Below, in pieces: positions 1-6,969 of a stretch of DNA of 13,390 nt. A model generated the notes under the pieces. The model made no database searches and was not told where the DNA came from. It worked only from the letters and a program-made list of their open reading frames with translations. The translations under genes and the position numbers were made by a program. Source of the DNA: Bacteroidales bacterium (lineage in GTDB: Bacteria; Bacteroidota; Bacteroidia; Bacteroidales; JAOZQN01); NCBI GenBank assembly GCA_029938985.1, contig JAOZTW010000064.1, positions 1 to 13,390 on the forward strand, read 5' to 3'. Each line of letters starts with the position of its first letter. Position 1 is the stretch's first letter.

Positions 1-169
1 ACACACTTCCCTTAGCCAAAATTTAATTTTATTCTAAATAATTCCTTATTAAACTGCTATAATTTCAATTTATAGAAAAAAAACTATAAATTTCCTCATT
101 CTCTAAATCTCTGATTATCTATTCGTAAAGTTTTATTGTTTTTTTTTATTTTTAAAAAAACATTAAAAA

Positions 170-200
170 TTTGTTATTAAACAAATATAAATTAGTTTTG
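170..200 (+). promoter_or_regulatory. Bacteroidota-type promoter for the EF-G gene
   Basis: TTTG at 170-173 is followed after exactly 19 bp by TAGTTTTG at 193-200. This fits the Bacteroidota vegetative promoter pattern (TTTG near -33, TAnnTTTG near -7). Transcription would start near 207, giving a leader of about 180 nt before the ATG at 390. It is the best promoter match in the window; the transcription start itself is inferred. Confidence 0.65.
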
Positions 201-295
201 CAAACTTTTTTGAATAAAAAATAATTAGGAATTAAAAATTGTTTTTTACACCTTAAATTTCAATTATATATAAAAATTTCAGTTTAAAAAAATTA

Positions 296-332
296 TAATT
301 TAAGCAAAAAAATAATTAATGTGCTTAAATTA
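296..332 (+). promoter_or_regulatory. Perfect 11-bp inverted repeat in the EF-G leader
   Basis: TAATTTAAGCA (296-306) is the exact reverse complement of TGCTTAAATTA (322-332), with a 15-nt A/T-rich loop. It lies between the predicted transcription start and the ATG, so it would be a stem-loop in the mRNA leader or a dyad operator in DNA. No T-run follows, so it is not a classical terminator. Its function is unknown. Confidence 0.5.
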
Positions 333-389
333 AGACAAATACAAATTATAACTATTACATTAACAAAATAAAACACTATTAAAATTAAA

Positions 390-2459
390 ATGGGTTTAAC
401 TAAATTAAGAAACATAGGAATTGCAGCTCATATAGATGCAGGAAAAACAACAGTAACAGAGCGTATATTATTTTATACAGGGATAAATAGAAAAGTAGGT
501 GAGGTTCATGACGGACAAGCAACTATGGACTTTATGAAACAAGAACAAGAACGTGGAATTACAATTGCTTCGGCAGCAATTTCGTGTGAATGGAAAAAAA
601 ATAAAGTAAATATAATTGACACACCTGGACACGTTGATTTTACCGTTGAAGTTGAACGCTCTTTAAGAGTGATTGACGGAATGGTAGCAGTATTTTGTGC
701 AGTAGGTGGAGTTGAACCACAAAGTGAAACAGTATGGAATCAGGCAGATAGATACAGAGTACCTCGCATAGGTTTTGTAAACAAAATGGACCGAGACGGA
801 GCTAACTTTACTGAGGTTGTGGCTCTGATGAATAAATATCTTGATGCAAATGCAATAGCTTTTCAATTACCAATGGGAGCGGAAGACCATTTTGATGGTA
901 TTATTGATTTAATTGAAAACAAAGCTTATGTTTTTGAAGAAGATAATCGTAAAGTAATAGAAATACCAGCAGAATTTCAAGAAAGTGCTAGTGTTGCAAG
1001 AGAAGAAATAATTGAAAAACTTGCAGACTACGACGACGAATTAATGGAATTATATTTAGACGAAAAAGAGATTTCAATAGAATTATTAAAAAAAGTAGCT
1101 CGTAAAGCAACTTTAAAACTTATGATTACTCCAGTATTTACAGGTGCTGCCTATAAAAATAAAGGTGTTCAATTACTTCTTGATGCTGTTGTTGATTACC
1201 TACCTTCACCTATAGATATAGGTGCAACAATTGGTACTGACATTGACGATTCAGAGAAAACTATTAGTAGAAATCCATCACCGAATGAACCTTTTTCTGC
1301 TTTGGCATTTAAACTTATTAACGACCCTTATGTAGGTCAACAAACTTTTATAAGAATTTTTTCGGGGTCGCTCAAAAGTGGAATGCCTATTATGAATACT
1401 ACAAAAGGGAAAAAAGAACGAATAGGACGTATTTTTAAAATTCATGCAAAAGATAGAGAAGAAATTAAAGAGGCAGGACCTGGTGATATTGTTGCACTTA
1501 TTGGTATGAAAGCAACTAAAACAGGTGATACTCTTTGTGATATGGATAATCTTTTGTACTTAGAAAATATACATATTCCACCAGCTGTTATTGAACTGAA
1601 AATTACTCCTACACAACGCAAAGGACAAACAAAATTAAGTCAAGCATTAGCTAAACTATCAAACGAAGACCCTTCATTTAACGCACGTTACGATAGAGAA
1701 ACAGAAGAAACAGTAATTGCAGGAATGGGAGAATTGCATCTTGAAATTATTGTTGATAGAATAAAAACTGAATTTGGAGTAGAAGTTGAAGTTGGAGCAC
1801 CAGGTGTTTCATTAAGAGAAACAATTACCGATGAAACGACTTCTAATTATATTCATAAAAAACAATCAGGCGGAAAAGGGCAATTTGCACAAACAGTTAT
1901 TCGTATAGAACCAAATGAAGGTAATGGTTTTGAATTTATTGATAAAATAAAAGGTGGAGTAATTCCTCAAGAATATATACCATCGGTAAGAAAAGGTATT
2001 GAAAAAGTATTGAAAGACGGTATTATCGCAGAGTTTCCTGTGGTAGATGTAAAAGTTACTCTTTTAGATGGTAAGTTTCATGCTGTTGATTCGTCAGACA
2101 TGGCTTTTCAAACTTGTGCCGCAATTTGTTTTAAAAATGGCTTTAAACAAGCAGGTCCTGTTCTTCTTGAGCCTGTTATGAAAGTAGAAATAAATACTCC
2201 TGACGATTTTATTGGCAACGTTGTTGGTGATATGAATAAAAGAAGAGGGAAAATTGATTCAATGAGAAGATATAGAAAAGGTTCTCAAAAACTCAACGGT
2301 TTTACACCTTTAATGGAAATGTTTGGATATGCAACTCAACTTAGAAATATATCAAGCGGAAGAGCAAATTATTCAATGGAATTTCATCAATATATGCCAG
2401 TATCTGCAAAAGTTCAAGCTGAAGTATTAAAAGAATTAGCAGAAAAAAATGCTAAATAA
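390..2459 (+). CDS. fusA: Translation elongation factor G (possible second EF-G)
   Basis: A 689-residue GTPase that drives ribosomal translocation in the cytoplasm. The length fits full EF-G. G-domain motifs are intact: AHIDAGKT (13-20), RGITI (55-59), DTPGH (77-81, with the histidine that supports GTP hydrolysis) and NKMD (131-134). Domain IV has HAVDSSDMAF, and domain V has GDMNKRRGKID and EMFGYATQLR. The gene sits alone behind its own promoter. It is followed by a repeat element and a signalling gene, not by the ribosomal protein or tuf genes that normally accompany fusA in the str/S10 cluster. It may therefore be a paralogue of the main EF-G. Because the GTPase motifs are intact, it does not look like a GTPase-dead paralogue. 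The family call is very secure; which EF-G subgroup it belongs to is not. Confidence 0.95.
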   Translation: MGLTKLRNIGIAAHIDAGKTTVTERILFYTGINRKVGEVHDGQATMDFMKQEQERGITIASAAISCEWKKNKVNIIDTPGHVDFTVEVERSLRVIDGMVAVFCAVGGVEPQSETVWNQADRYRVPRIGFVNKMDRDGANFTEVVALMNKYLDANAIAFQLPMGAEDHFDGIIDLIENKAYVFEEDNRKVIEIPAEFQESASVAREEIIEKLADYDDELMELYLDEKEISIELLKKVARKATLKLMITPVFTGAAYKNKGVQLLLDAVVDYLPSPIDIGATIGTDIDDSEKTISRNPSPNEPFSALAFKLINDPYVGQQTFIRIFSGSLKSGMPIMNTTKGKKERIGRIFKIHAKDREEIKEAGPGDIVALIGMKATKTGDTLCDMDNLLYLENIHIPPAVIELKITPTQRKGQTKLSQALAKLSNEDPSFNARYDRETEETVIAGMGELHLEIIVDRIKTEFGVEVEVGAPGVSLRETITDETTSNYIHKKQSGGKGQFAQTVIRIEPNEGNGFEFIDKIKGGVIPQEYIPSVRKGIEKVLKDGIIAEFPVVDVKVTLLDGKFHAVDSSDMAFQTCAAICFKNGFKQAGPVLLEPVMKVEINTPDDFIGNVVGDMNKRRGKIDSMRRYRKGSQKLNGFTPLMEMFGYATQLRNISSGRANYSMEFHQYMPVSAKVQAEVLKELAEKNAK

Positions 2460-2490
2460 AAAGGAAAAAATATGGCATATTAAAATAAAT

Positions 2491-2604
2491 GGCTACCCAC
2501 GTAAAGTTGCACATCGCTCTCGCACAAACAATTGTATATAAACTGTCGGCGTGGCTTTAAGCCACACCGACAGTAATTTATTGTCCAACTTTAAACGGGT
2601 AGCC
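2491..2604. repeat. Nested palindromic element, GGCTACCC termini (copy A)
   Basis: A 114-bp MITE/REP-like element. The outer 23-bp arms (2491-2513 and 2582-2604) pair with 4 mismatches, starting GGCTACCC and ending GGGTAGCC. Inside is a G+C-rich hairpin, ACTGTCGGCGTGGCTT (2542-2557) against AAGCCACACCGACAGT (2559-2574), with one mismatch. Its G+C content stands out sharply from the surroundings. It shares its ends, including the inner GTTG(C/G)ACA, with the element at 5262-5401, but not its centre. No clear target-site duplication remains. It begins 31 nt after the EF-G stop, so the hairpin may also affect transcription ends. Confidence 0.8.
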
Positions 2605-2687
2605 AAAGCTTGAAGACAATAAAATTAAATGTCTTTTTATTAACCTAAACACCTTAAAAATACTCTTAAAAAACTTAGTACACAGTA

Positions 2688-2731
2688 GTATTAAAATACT
2701 CATTTACATAAGTAAACACTATTTTAATAAC
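2688..2731. repeat. Solo hairpin related to the centre of the TTGGC-type repeat
   Basis: The left arm GTATTAAAATACTCATTTAC (2688-2707) pairs almost fully with 2712-2731 around a 4-nt loop. TTAAAATACTCATTTAC followed by AAGTAAAC matches the core of the repeats at 6289-6416 and 13308-13390. The outer TTGGC/GCCAA ends are absent. It may be a decayed copy or an independent minimal form. Confidence 0.6.
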
Positions 2732-2824
2732 ATTTAAGTCCTATATTTTTAGTTTTTAGATGTCCTATATTAAACTTTTTTCAATATGTATAATTAAAAA
2801 AAAAAAATATCAAATAAAAAATTA

Positions 2825-2832
2825 TACTTTTG
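2825..2832 (+). promoter_or_regulatory. Promoter -7 box candidate for the phosphatase gene
   Basis: TACTTTTG matches TAnnTTTG and lies 37 nt before the chosen ATG at 2870. No TTTG is found at the expected distance upstream, where the sequence is a run of A, so this rests on one half-site. Confidence 0.35.
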
Positions 2833-2869
2833 GAATTATTATTGCAATCATATTTTGAAACTAATAATA

Positions 2870-5128
2870 ATGAAATTAGATAGAATATTTTATTTATTTA
2901 TATTGCTTTTTTCTATTTTTATTTTAACTTCGTGCAAACACGTTAATAAGCCAAAAGTAGAAAAAGGTCTAATAGATTTATCAAATTGGAATTTTGAATC
3001 AGATGGTGTTTTACAATTAGACGGAATGTGGGAGTTTTATCACAATCAACTACTTATGCCCACTAGCTTCAATGATTCATTGAAATATACTTTTCAAAAA
3101 ATTCCTTCCGACTGGGGAAAATACAAAATAAATAATACAAAAATAGAAGGTCATGGATTTTCTACATTTCGCACAAAACTTATACCCAACACCAAAGACA
3201 GCCTTTACATAATAAAATTAGGTAGAATTGATGTATCATATAAATTGTTTGCTAACAATAAATTAATTGCTTCAGGTGGGAAAATTGCAAAAATTAATGA
3301 AAAAAACATTCCAGAATGGCTTTTCCAAACAGCCGAAATATTTTTGAATAACGACACTATTGACTTGGTTTTACAAATAGCTAATTTTAAACACAAAAAG
3401 GGAGGAGTAGCTCAAAGCTTAATACTGACAACTCCAACAAAAATGCAAATTTATGAAAAAAAATTATTTGCTTATGATTTTTTTTTACTTGGTTTGCTTA
3501 TAATAATGGCTATTTATCATTTAGGATTATTTTATTTGAGACATTTAGATTTTTCAACATTATATTTTTCCTTACTTTTAATTTTTGTAGCAATGCACTT
3601 AACTGTAGGAGGACAAATGGTTATAAAATTTTTCTTTCCACAAATTAATTGGGAAATATTGATGAAAATAAATTTTCTTGGAAACTATTTAAGAATTGCA
3701 TTCTTTTCGCTTTTTATATGGTTTATGTTTAAAGAGGAAATTTCAAGTTTATTTGTAAAAATATTAGTAACATTTAGTTCTTTAATGAGTTTGGTAATAA
3801 TATTTACACCAGCATCATTTTACACCCATTTATTTATCGTATTTATTATAATGCTTGCAATTTCGTTTTCATTTTTAATATATGGATTATTTCTTGCCAC
3901 AATAAGAAAAAAAGAAGGTGCAATTTTCTCATTTATTGGAACAATAATTATAATTTTAGCCGCAATAAATGATGTTTTATATACCAATTTGATAATAAAT
4001 ACCACTTATTTAATACCATTTGCATTGTTTTTATTTATATTTTTGCAATCATTTATGATTTCTGTTAGATTTTCAAAAGCATTTAACAGAGCAGAATATT
4101 TATCTAATGAATTAAAATTGGTAAATAACAGTCTTGAAAAACGAGTTAAAACTAGAACAGTTGAAATAGAACAACAGAAAGAAGAACTTCAAACTCAAGC
4201 TCAAAACCTACTGGAAATGAATGAGGAATTGTATATTCAATCAGAAAATTTACAGGAGGTAAATAAGAAACTTGGCTCAACAAATGAATTGTTAAATAAA
4301 AATAAGAGTAAACTTGAATTAAAAAATCAAAAAATTGACAAACAGAATGTAGATATAAAAAGTAGTATTAAATATGCTCAAAGATTACAAAAAGCAGTAT
4401 TAACTCCCGAAAGTGAGTTTATTAACTGTTTTCAAGATTATTTTATTTTTTTTAGACCACGAGATATTGTAAGTGGCGATTTTTATTTGCTTGAAAAAGT
4501 TGATAATTATCTTGTACTTGTGGTTGCCGACTGCACAGGACATGGAGTTCCTGGAGGTTTTATGAGTATGCTGTCAATAACTCTAATTCAAGAAATTATA
4601 AGAAATGTAGATTTAGAAGACACTGGAATATTTTTAGATGAATTACGAAAAAAAATAATTTTATCGTTAAAGCAAGATGCTAATAAAAAAGCACTTGGGG
4701 ATGGTCTGGATATAGCATTATTGGTGTTTGACACAAAAGAAAATTTCATGTATTTTTCGGGAGCCTACAACCCTGTATTAGTAATAAAAAATAATACCGA
4801 AGAAAAAACCATTTTAGAAATAAAAGGAGATAGAATGCCGATTGGTAGCTATATTGGAAAACCAAAATCTTTTACAACCCACAAAATGGAAATTAGTAAA
4901 GACGACTGTATTTATCTTTCAACAGATGGTTACAAAGATCAACGAGGCGGTTCTCAAAAAAGAAAATTTATGAATAAAAATTTCAAAAAAATGATTTTTG
5001 ATAATCATAAATTAGAAATGAAAAAACAAAAAAAGATTATTTCACAATCACTTGATAATTGGTTAAATACAGGAACAAATCACTTTAAACAAATGGACGA
5101 TATTCTTGTTATTGGAATAAAAATATAA
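2870..5128 (+). CDS. 7TM sensor with SpoIIE/RsbU-type serine phosphatase domain
   Basis: A 752-residue membrane signalling protein. A TTG at 2855 is in frame, but the ATG at 2870 is preferred because it opens a compact lipoprotein-like signal ending LTSC, with Cys22 as the candidate lipidated residue. Next come an extracytoplasmic domain (about 32-190, with LDGMWEFYHNQLL, like 7TMR-DISM extracellular domains), seven hydrophobic segments (about 200-400) and a Glu/Gln-rich coiled coil (about 410-500). The C-terminal PP2C-like phosphatase has SGDFY (535-539), ADCTGHGVPGG (553-563), LDIALLVFD, STDGYKDQ and a terminal MDD. The metal-binding aspartates appear present. The likely role is dephosphorylating an anti-sigma-factor antagonist or similar protein in response to an envelope or small-molecule signal. 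No partner gene is adjacent. The domain calls are strong; the ligand and target are unknown. Confidence 0.88.
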   Translation: MKLDRIFYLFILLFSIFILTSCKHVNKPKVEKGLIDLSNWNFESDGVLQLDGMWEFYHNQLLMPTSFNDSLKYTFQKIPSDWGKYKINNTKIEGHGFSTFRTKLIPNTKDSLYIIKLGRIDVSYKLFANNKLIASGGKIAKINEKNIPEWLFQTAEIFLNNDTIDLVLQIANFKHKKGGVAQSLILTTPTKMQIYEKKLFAYDFFLLGLLIIMAIYHLGLFYLRHLDFSTLYFSLLLIFVAMHLTVGGQMVIKFFFPQINWEILMKINFLGNYLRIAFFSLFIWFMFKEEISSLFVKILVTFSSLMSLVIIFTPASFYTHLFIVFIIMLAISFSFLIYGLFLATIRKKEGAIFSFIGTIIIILAAINDVLYTNLIINTTYLIPFALFLFIFLQSFMISVRFSKAFNRAEYLSNELKLVNNSLEKRVKTRTVEIEQQKEELQTQAQNLLEMNEELYIQSENLQEVNKKLGSTNELLNKNKSKLELKNQKIDKQNVDIKSSIKYAQRLQKAVLTPESEFINCFQDYFIFFRPRDIVSGDFYLLEKVDNYLVLVVADCTGHGVPGGFMSMLSITLIQEIIRNVDLEDTGIFLDELRKKIILSLKQDANKKALGDGLDIALLVFDTKENFMYFSGAYNPVLVIKNNTEEKTILEIKGDRMPIGSYIGKPKSFTTHKMEISKDDCIYLSTDGYKDQRGGSQKRKFMNKNFKKMIFDNHKLEMKKQKKIISQSLDNWLNTGTNHFKQMDDILVIGIKI

Positions 5129-5151
5129 AAAAAAATTATAAATTTTTTTTT
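5127..5151 (+). terminator. A/T-only hairpin at the phosphatase stop codon
   Basis: AAAAAAAAATT and AATTTTTTTTT can pair over 11 bp around ATA, overlapping the stop codon and ending in a T-run. It has the layout of a weak terminator, but a stem made only of A-T pairs in so A/T-rich a genome may be chance. Confidence 0.3.
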
Positions 5152-5167
5152 ATTTAAAAATAATTTC

Positions 5168-5175
5168 TAAATTTG
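5168..5175 (+). promoter_or_regulatory. Promoter -7 box candidate upstream of the repeat and usp
   Basis: TAAATTTG fits TAnnTTTG, but no TTTG lies 19 bp upstream. If it is used, transcription starts near 5182 and the whole palindromic element at 5262-5401 would be part of the stress-protein mRNA leader. Confidence 0.25.
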
Positions 5176-5261
5176 GTATAAAATATGAATGTAATAACTC
5201 AAAATACTATATATAAAACTCAATAATAACACAGGATTGTGTAAAAATAGTTTAAAAAATG

Positions 5262-5401
5262 GGCTACCCACGTAAGGTTAGACAACTTTGATTAGCAAGG
5301 TTACACGTTTCCAAGTCCTATTTTTATTGCCTACGGCAATAAAAATAGCACGTTGGAAAGTGTTTAATATTTAAAATTTGTCCAACGTTACGTGGGTAGC
5401 C
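5262..5401. mobile_element. MITE-like nested palindrome with 8-bp target duplication (copy B)
   Basis: A 140-bp element. The outer 23-bp arms (5262-5284 and 5379-5401) pair with 2 mismatches, including a perfect terminal GGCTACCCACGTAA/TTACGTGGGTAGCC. The inner stem CTATTTTTATTGCC (5318-5331) pairs perfectly with 5335-5348 around TAC and continues imperfectly outward to about 5303 and 5363. AAAAAATG flanks both sides exactly (5254-5261 and 5402-5409), as expected for a target-site duplication. There is no coding capacity, so any movement would need a transposase supplied elsewhere. It shares termini with 2491-2604, but its inner hairpin is unrelated. Its better-preserved ends and flanks suggest the more recent insertion of the two. 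Confidence 0.85.
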
Positions 5402-5439
5402 AAAAAATGATTATTTTTCAAATCCAAAAAAACACTATT

Positions 5440-6282
5440 ATGGAAAATAAAACAATATTAGTACCAACAGATTTTTCAGAAGTTTGTAACAACGCCGTAA
5501 ATCATGGTCTTGGCTTGGCTAAACATTTTGGTTACGATGTAGTTATGCTTCATGTAATAAACAAGGATACTAAATCATTTTTAAAGCGGGAAGGTATCAA
5601 TATGCAAGAACTTGAGCAAAGATTAAAAGATATTTCGGCAGAAAAAACAGACTTTTACAAAGTAAAAACAACTTATGTTCTACAAGAAGGTAACATTTTT
5701 GAAATAATTGGACAAACTGCAAAAGAAAAAAATGCTGGTTTAGTAATTCTTGGAACGCATGGTAAAGTAGGTTTTCAACGCCTAACAGGAAGTTATGCCC
5801 TCAAAGTTATTTCGAATACAGATGTTCCTACAATTGTAGTTCAGAAAAAAGCTTTAAGTTCGGCATATAAAAATATAGTTTTTCCTGTTACCTCAAACTC
5901 AAAAGACCGTCAAAAAGTAGGTCTTGCTATTAGTATAGCAAAAACGTTTAACGCAAAAATTCATATTTTTCCTAAATTTGAAGGAGATAAAGCTTCAAAA
6001 ACTAAAATAATGAATGTTGTTAAACAAATAAAAAACACTTTTGAAGGAGATGGAGTTGAGCATTGCGATATGGTTTCGGAGCGTGGTGGAGGAAATTTTG
6101 CCAAACAAGTAATTGATTACTCAGTAGAAAAAGAAGCTGATTTGATTATGATTATGATAGGAAGTGATAGCTCAGGCTTAGTATTTGACTCTTGGGACGA
6201 ACAAATAGTATTTAACTCTTCTCAAATTCCTGTAATTTGCTTAAATACTGCAAAATTAAGCATAAGTAGAGGTGGTTTATAA
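5440..6282 (+). CDS. Universal stress protein with two UspA-like domains
   Basis: A 280-residue cytoplasmic UspA-family protein, usually a nucleotide-binding stress or energy-state factor. The ATG at 5440 is chosen because ILVPTDFSE, the typical first strand of UspA, follows four residues later. An in-frame ATG at 5392 lies inside the palindromic element and would add 16 atypical residues. The first domain (about 1-145) keeps GTHGKVG and GSYA, close to the ATP-binding GxxGx(8-9)GS pattern. The second (about 148-275) keeps the fold-like pattern (IVFPVTS, EADLIMIMIG, QIPVICLN) but not the glycine motif, so probably only the first half binds nucleotide. The length is that of tandem Usp proteins. 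The upstream element separates the gene from any older promoter. Confidence 0.85.
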   Translation: MENKTILVPTDFSEVCNNAVNHGLGLAKHFGYDVVMLHVINKDTKSFLKREGINMQELEQRLKDISAEKTDFYKVKTTYVLQEGNIFEIIGQTAKEKNAGLVILGTHGKVGFQRLTGSYALKVISNTDVPTIVVQKKALSSAYKNIVFPVTSNSKDRQKVGLAISIAKTFNAKIHIFPKFEGDKASKTKIMNVVKQIKNTFEGDGVEHCDMVSERGGGNFAKQVIDYSVEKEADLIMIMIGSDSSGLVFDSWDEQIVFNSSQIPVICLNTAKLSISRGGL

Positions 6283-6288
6283 ACTTAT

Positions 6289-6416
6289 TTGGCAGTTTTC
6301 ATAAATGCAAATTATTGCCTTATTTTGATTATTTTAAAATTCTCATTTACAATAAGTAAACTGCGGTATTTAAAAACCAAAAATGCCTTGTGCTTTACAC
6401 TTATGAAAAACGCCAA
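6289..6416. mobile_element. MITE-like element with TTGGC/GCCAA termini
   Basis: A 128-bp element. TTGGCAGTTTTCATAAATG (6289-6307) pairs with CACTTATGAAAAACGCCAA (6398-6416) with three mismatches. TTAT lies directly on both sides (6285-6288 and 6417-6420), a possible 4-bp target duplication, although TTAT is common in this A/T-rich DNA. The centre (6332-6376) forms a second hairpin around AATAA. The left 83 bp match 13308-13390 at 78 positions, proving a repeated family. It sits 6 nt after the stress-protein stop and before its terminator. A 70-codon reading frame across it is not a gene. Confidence 0.8.
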
Positions 6417-6437
6417 TTATTTTAATATTTCTTATCT

Positions 6438-6480
6438 AACATTTCCAACTTTTTTATTGTTGGAAATGTTTTTGTTTTTT
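6438..6480 (+). terminator. Rho-independent terminator after the stress-protein gene
   Basis: AACATTTCCAAC (6438-6449) pairs perfectly with GTTGGAAATGTT (6459-6470) around a 9-nt loop, followed by TTTGTTTTTT (6471-6480). The T-run is on the + strand only, so it ends + strand transcription between convergent genes. It stops three nt short of the end of ndk. The repeat element lies between it and the stress-protein stop. Confidence 0.85.
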
Positions 6481-6483
6481 CTA

Positions 6484-6933
6484 TTAAAACTCTTCAACTA
6501 ATTCACCACAAGAAGTATATAAATTATTAGTAGCAAAAAAGAAATTAATTTCATTTTTAGCATTTTCGTCACTATCAGAACCATGAACTGCATTGTTCTG
6601 AATATTAGAAGCATATTGTTTTCTAATTGTTCCTTCGTCTGCATCAGCAGGATTGGTAGCTCCCATCAACTTTCTGTAATCCAAAACAGCATTATCTTTT
6701 TCTAAAACAGCCGCTATTATAGGACCAGAAGTCATAAACTCAACTAACTCACCGTAGAACGGACGTTCTTTATGAATTGCATAAAAAGCTTTTGCTTGTG
6801 CATTACTTAATACTAACATTTTCATAGCAGTAATTCTAAAACCACCATTGTTTATCAGTGCCAAAATATTACCAATATTTTGATTTTTAACCGCTTGCGG
6901 TTTAATCATTGTAAGCGTGTAATTCCCTTTCAT
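6484..6933 (-). CDS. ndk: Nucleoside diphosphate kinase
   Basis: A 149-residue cytoplasmic enzyme that moves the gamma-phosphate of ATP to nucleoside diphosphates through a phosphohistidine, balancing NTP and dNTP pools. The start YTLTMIKPQAV is the usual NDK N-terminus. ERPFYGELVEFMTSGP and RKLMGATNPADADEGTIR line the nucleotide site. NAVHGSDSDENA carries the active-site His117. The length is normal and all key motifs are present. It runs convergent to the stress-protein gene, whose terminator abuts its 3' end, and divergent from the restriction-modification gene. Confidence 0.96.
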   Translation of the reverse strand: MKGNYTLTMIKPQAVKNQNIGNILALINNGGFRITAMKMLVLSNAQAKAFYAIHKERPFYGELVEFMTSGPIIAAVLEKDNAVLDYRKLMGATNPADADEGTIRKQYASNIQNNAVHGSDSDENAKNEINFFFATNNLYTSCGELVEEF

Positions 6934-6961
6934 TTTTTTATATTTTAAAAATTTAATTTTG

Positions 6962-6969
6962 CAAAGATA
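6962..6969 (-). promoter_or_regulatory. Promoter -7 box candidate for ndk
   Basis: On the - strand this reads TATCTTTG, matching TAnnTTTG, about 28 nt before the ndk ATG. GCAAA after the box also occurs at the EF-G promoter. The expected upstream TTTG is not at 19 bp; the nearest is about 28 bp away, so only the proximal box is supported. Confidence 0.45.

Larger units (their letters stand above)
1..389. other. A+T-rich intergenic region before the EF-G gene
   Basis: No credible coding sequence is visible on either strand in these 389 bases. What it holds is a Bacteroidota-type promoter near 170-200 and an inverted repeat at 296-332, listed separately. Positions 1-169 are A/T-rich with long T and A runs, and I see no other recognisable signal there. 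The absence of ribosomal protein genes beside the EF-G gene is relevant to its identity. Confidence 0.7.
2605..2869. other. Intergenic region before the SpoIIE-type phosphatase
   Basis: No gene is visible. Besides the hairpin at 2688-2731 and the promoter-like TACTTTTG at 2825-2832, there is a direct repeat of GTCCTATATT at 2738-2747 and 2762-2771, with a 24-bp period. This repeat could be a regulator site or simple decay of repeats; I cannot choose between them. Confidence 0.5.

Noticed and set aside
2855..2869. TTG start for the phosphatase gene
   Set aside because: It adds five residues before a well-formed lipoprotein signal that begins at the ATG at 2870.
2491..5401. CRISPR array or CRISPR-like repeats
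   Set aside because: The repeats are long inverted palindromes in separate intergenic regions, with no regular repeat-spacer pattern and no cas genes.
5392..5439. Upstream ATG that would lengthen the stress protein by 16 residues
   Set aside because: This start lies inside the terminal repeat of the inserted element, and the conserved UspA N-terminus begins just after the ATG at 5440.
6438..6480. Bidirectional terminator also serving ndk
   Set aside because: Read on the - strand, the hairpin is followed by AGATAAGAAATATT rather than a T-run, so only + strand termination is supported.
6289..6501. 70-codon + strand reading frame after the stress-protein gene
   Set aside because: It runs through the repeat element and the terminator, its product is low-complexity, and the repeat structure explains the sequence.
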